From: Bacteroidales bacterium
GTDB lineage: Bacteria; Bacteroidota; Bacteroidia; Bacteroidales; P3
NCBI GenBank assembly: GCA_023227645.1
Contig: JALNVJ010000069.1
Coordinates: forward strand, 1-7,639
DNA: 7,639 nt
Direction of reading: 5' to 3'
How positions within the stretch are numbered: position 1 is the first letter of the stretch; each line of letters opens with the position of its first letter. The translations under genes and the position numbers were made by a program. Under the pieces are notes generated by a model. That model saw only the letters and a list, made by a program, of their open reading frames with translations. It was not told where the DNA came from and searched no databases. Below are positions 5,578 through 7,639 of the stretch, in pieces.

Positions 5578-7329
5578 TTATTGTTTTGGAATAAGTGAAA
5601 GACTTAACTCATCTAATTGATCATTAGAAATTTTAGATGGAGCATCCGACATTGTGTCTCTTCCATTATTGTTTTTAGGGAAGGCAATAAAGTCACGTAT
5701 TGATTCAATCCCTCCAAAAATAGAACAAAGTCTATCAAAACCAAATGCAATTCCTCCATGTGGTGGTGCACCATATTCAAAGGCATTTAAGAGGTAGCCA
5801 AATTGGGAATCGACAGTTTCCTTACTAATTCCCAATGCTTTAAACATATCGTTTTGCATTTCCTTATCATAAATACGTATTGAACCTCCTCCAATCTCTA
5901 CACCATTGATAACTAGGTCATAGGCATTGGCTCTTACATCTTTTGGATTAGTGAATAACATTGAATAATCCTCCGGTTTTGGAGCAGTAAATGGGTGGTG
6001 CTTAGCGTAGAAGCGATCTGTTTCTTCGTCCCACTCTAGAAGAGGAAAGTCAACAACCCAAAGAGGCGAATACTTTTTAGAATCTCTCAAACCTAGCCTA
6101 TTACCCATTTCTAAACGTAAAATACCTAAGGAATTCTGAGTTTTTTCTTCTTTTCCTGCCATTATTAACACTAAATCACCCTCTTTTGCTTGAAATTTCC
6201 CAGCAATTTCGAGGAGTTGTTCGGGAGTAAAGAACTTGTCTACAGATGATTTCAATGTTCCATCTGCATTATATTTTATATAAACTAATCCATTACCGCC
6301 TACCTGAGGTCTTTTAACAAAATCAACAAGTTCATCTAGTTGTTTCCTAGTGTATTCTGCACATCCTTCTGCGCAAATACCTATAACTGATTCTGCATCA
6401 TCAAAAACAGAAAATCCATTATTTTTAGCTAAGTCATTCAATTCTACAAACTTCATCCCAAAACGAATATCAGGTTTATCTGAACCATAATATTTCATTG
6501 CCTCAGCCCAAGTAATTCTAGGAAATTCATTTATTTCCAATCCCTTTGCTTCTTTGAATAGGAACTTCATTAAACCTTCAAATAAATTTAATATATCTTC
6601 TTGTTCAACAAAAGACATCTCACAATCAATTTGAGTAAATTCAGGTTGACGGTCAGCCCTTAGATCCTCGTCTCTAAAGCATCTAACAATTTGAAAATAT
6701 CTATCAAATCCTGAAATCATCAACAATTGTTTATATGTTTGTGGAGATTGAGGAAGTGCGTAAAACTCATTAAGATTCATTCTTGAAGGAACAACAAAAT
6801 CTCTTGCTCCTTCAGGAGTTGATTTAATTAGGTATGGAGTTTCTATCTCAACAAAATTTAAATCATTCAAGTAATTTCTAATAAGAATAGATAAATGGTG
6901 ACGAAGTACCATATTTTGCTTTACTTGGTTACGACGAAGGTCGAGATATCTATATTTCATTCTTAATTCATCACCACCATCAGTATTGTCTTCAATTGTG
7001 AAAGGAGGTGTTTTTGAAGCATTCAGGATATTGATTTCATTCACAATAATCTCAATTTCCCCTGTTGGAATTTTTAAATTTTTGTTACTTCTTTCCGCAA
7101 CAATCCCTTTTACTTGAATTACATATTCTCTCCCAAGTTTTCGAGCTTGCTCGCATAGCTCAGCATTGGTTTCCATATTGAAAACCAATTGAGTAATTCC
7201 GTATCTATCTCTTAAATCTATAAAGGTCATTCCTCCTAAATCTCGAGAACGCTGAACCCAACCACTTAATATAACACTCTGGTTACAACTATTAATATTT
7301 AACTCTCCGCAAGTGTTTGTCCTTAACAT
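5578..7329 (-). CDS. aspS: Aspartyl-tRNA synthetase (bacterial type)
   Basis: This cytoplasmic class II synthetase charges tRNA-Asp with aspartate using ATP. At 583 residues it is full length for the bacterial form. The N-terminal anticodon-binding OB-fold contains G-W-V-Q-R-S-R-D-L-G-G (23-33). The catalytic domain shows Y-R-Y-L-D-L-R-R (126-133), the aspartate-site loop L-P-Q-S-P-Q (192-197), and motif 2, FRDEDLRADRQPEFTQID (218-235). The bacterial GAD insertion domain spans roughly 290-410. H-H-P-F-T (444-448) and motif 3, G-I-A-F-G-F-D-R-L (526-534), complete the active site. Leu31 in the RDLGG segment is the residue found in tRNA-Asp-specific (discriminating) enzymes, whereas non-discriminating ones tend to have His there. 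The start M-L-R-T-N-T-C-G-E-L is typical. The gene follows the acyltransferase gene by 8 bp, has no visible promoter of its own, and ends in an intrinsic terminator. Confidence 0.98.
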   Translation of the reverse strand: MLRTNTCGELNINSCNQSVILSGWVQRSRDLGGMTFIDLRDRYGITQLVFNMETNAELCEQARKLGREYVIQVKGIVAERSNKNLKIPTGEIEIIVNEINILNASKTPPFTIEDNTDGGDELRMKYRYLDLRRNQVKQNMVLRHHLSILIRNYLNDLNFVEIETPYLIKSTPEGARDFVVPSRMNLNEFYALPQSPQTYKQLLMISGFDRYFQIVRCFRDEDLRADRQPEFTQIDCEMSFVEQEDILNLFEGLMKFLFKEAKGLEINEFPRITWAEAMKYYGSDKPDIRFGMKFVELNDLAKNNGFSVFDDAESVIGICAEGCAEYTRKQLDELVDFVKRPQVGGNGLVYIKYNADGTLKSSVDKFFTPEQLLEIAGKFQAKEGDLVLIMAGKEEKTQNSLGILRLEMGNRLGLRDSKKYSPLWVVDFPLLEWDEETDRFYAKHHPFTAPKPEDYSMLFTNPKDVRANAYDLVINGVEIGGGSIRIYDKEMQNDMFKALGISKETVDSQFGYLLNAFEYGAPPHGGIAFGFDRLCSIFGGIESIRDFIAFPKNNNGRDTMSDAPSKISNDQLDELSLSLIPKQ

Positions 7330-7337
7330 TTTGTAAT

Positions 7338-7639
7338 TTATTTTTGATATTGTTTACTTAAACTAAAGTTCTCTGGATATTTTGCAACCTTATCTTTATA
7401 AAATTCTTGAATTTCTGCAATGTCGTTTTCAAAGTTTCCTGTTAGATGAAATATCTTTCCTGGACCACCTTCTTTCTTTTCATAGTCAAGATATGCAAGA
7501 TAAACTGGGACATTGGCTTTAAGTGCAATATGATAGAAGCCTTTTTTCCAATGATCTGTATATTTCCTCGTCCCCTCAGGAGTTATTACAAGTGAAAACT
7601 CTTCTCTTGTATTAAAGATCTCAACTATTTGTTCTACAA
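7338..7639 (-). CDS. PlsC-like 1-acyl-glycerol-3-phosphate acyltransferase family protein (5' part outside window)
   Basis: The last 100 codons of a gene that enters from the right edge, with its stop codon at 7340-7338. The visible part contains V-I-T-P-E-G-T-R-K (residues 17-25 of the fragment), the PlsC block with the E-G-T-R substrate-phosphate-binding residues. It then shows W-K-K-G-F-Y-H-I-A and V-P-V-Y-L-A-Y, corresponding to the following conserved block. Members of the family transfer fatty acyl groups to lysophosphatidate or related lipids at the inner face of the membrane. The short form seen in Bacteroidota is about 180-200 residues, so about half is missing, including the catalytic H-x4-D motif; activity cannot be judged. 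Only 8 bp separate it from aspS, so the two are probably in one transcript. The exact acyl acceptor is unknown. Confidence 0.88.
   Translation of the reverse strand, partial: VEQIVEIFNTREEFSLVITPEGTRKYTDHWKKGFYHIALKANVPVYLAYLDYEKKEGGPGKIFHLTGNFENDIAEIQEFYKDKVAKYPENFSLSKQYQK

Overview
The window is strongly AT-rich and comes from a member of the Bacteroidota. Three things point there. SecD and SecF are fused into one reading frame. The genes lack clear Shine-Dalgarno sequences and are preceded by A-rich leaders. Several starts are preceded by the Bacteroidota sigma-type -7 box TAnnTTTG, once with a well-spaced -33 TTTG. The aspartyl-tRNA synthetase and the PlsC-like acyltransferase also look like members of that phylum. 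I cannot name a genus from the sequence alone.

Layout from left to right. Positions 1-2369 (minus strand) carry the first 789 codons of secDF, which runs off the left edge. A 238-bp divergent region (2370-2607) holds a -7 box for each direction. Positions 2608-4011 (plus strand) encode a 12-helix major facilitator transporter whose motifs resemble those of MFSD1, the lysosomal dipeptide transporter of animals. It ends in a strong intrinsic terminator. The convergent gap that follows (4012-4227) also contains a striking array of four 21-bp units built on the near-palindrome AAACGCCGTTT. Next, on the minus strand, is a two-gene operon (4906 down to 4228): a small four-helix membrane protein whose end overlaps, by 11 bp, a 67-residue Cro/C1-type regulator. 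This operon has the best promoter in the window. Upstream of it lie a DUF985-type cupin gene (5487-5023), then aspS (7329-5578) with a clean intrinsic terminator, and finally the 3' part of a PlsC-like acyltransferase gene (7639-7338) that sits 8 bp upstream of aspS and is probably co-transcribed with it.

Most of the window is housekeeping: protein export, translation and phospholipid synthesis. The less ordinary parts are the 21-bp helically phased repeat array, the MFSD1-like transporter, and the compact membrane-protein/regulator pair. No mobile element, tRNA, rRNA, CRISPR array or phage gene is visible. No gene-free stretch exceeds about 240 bp.
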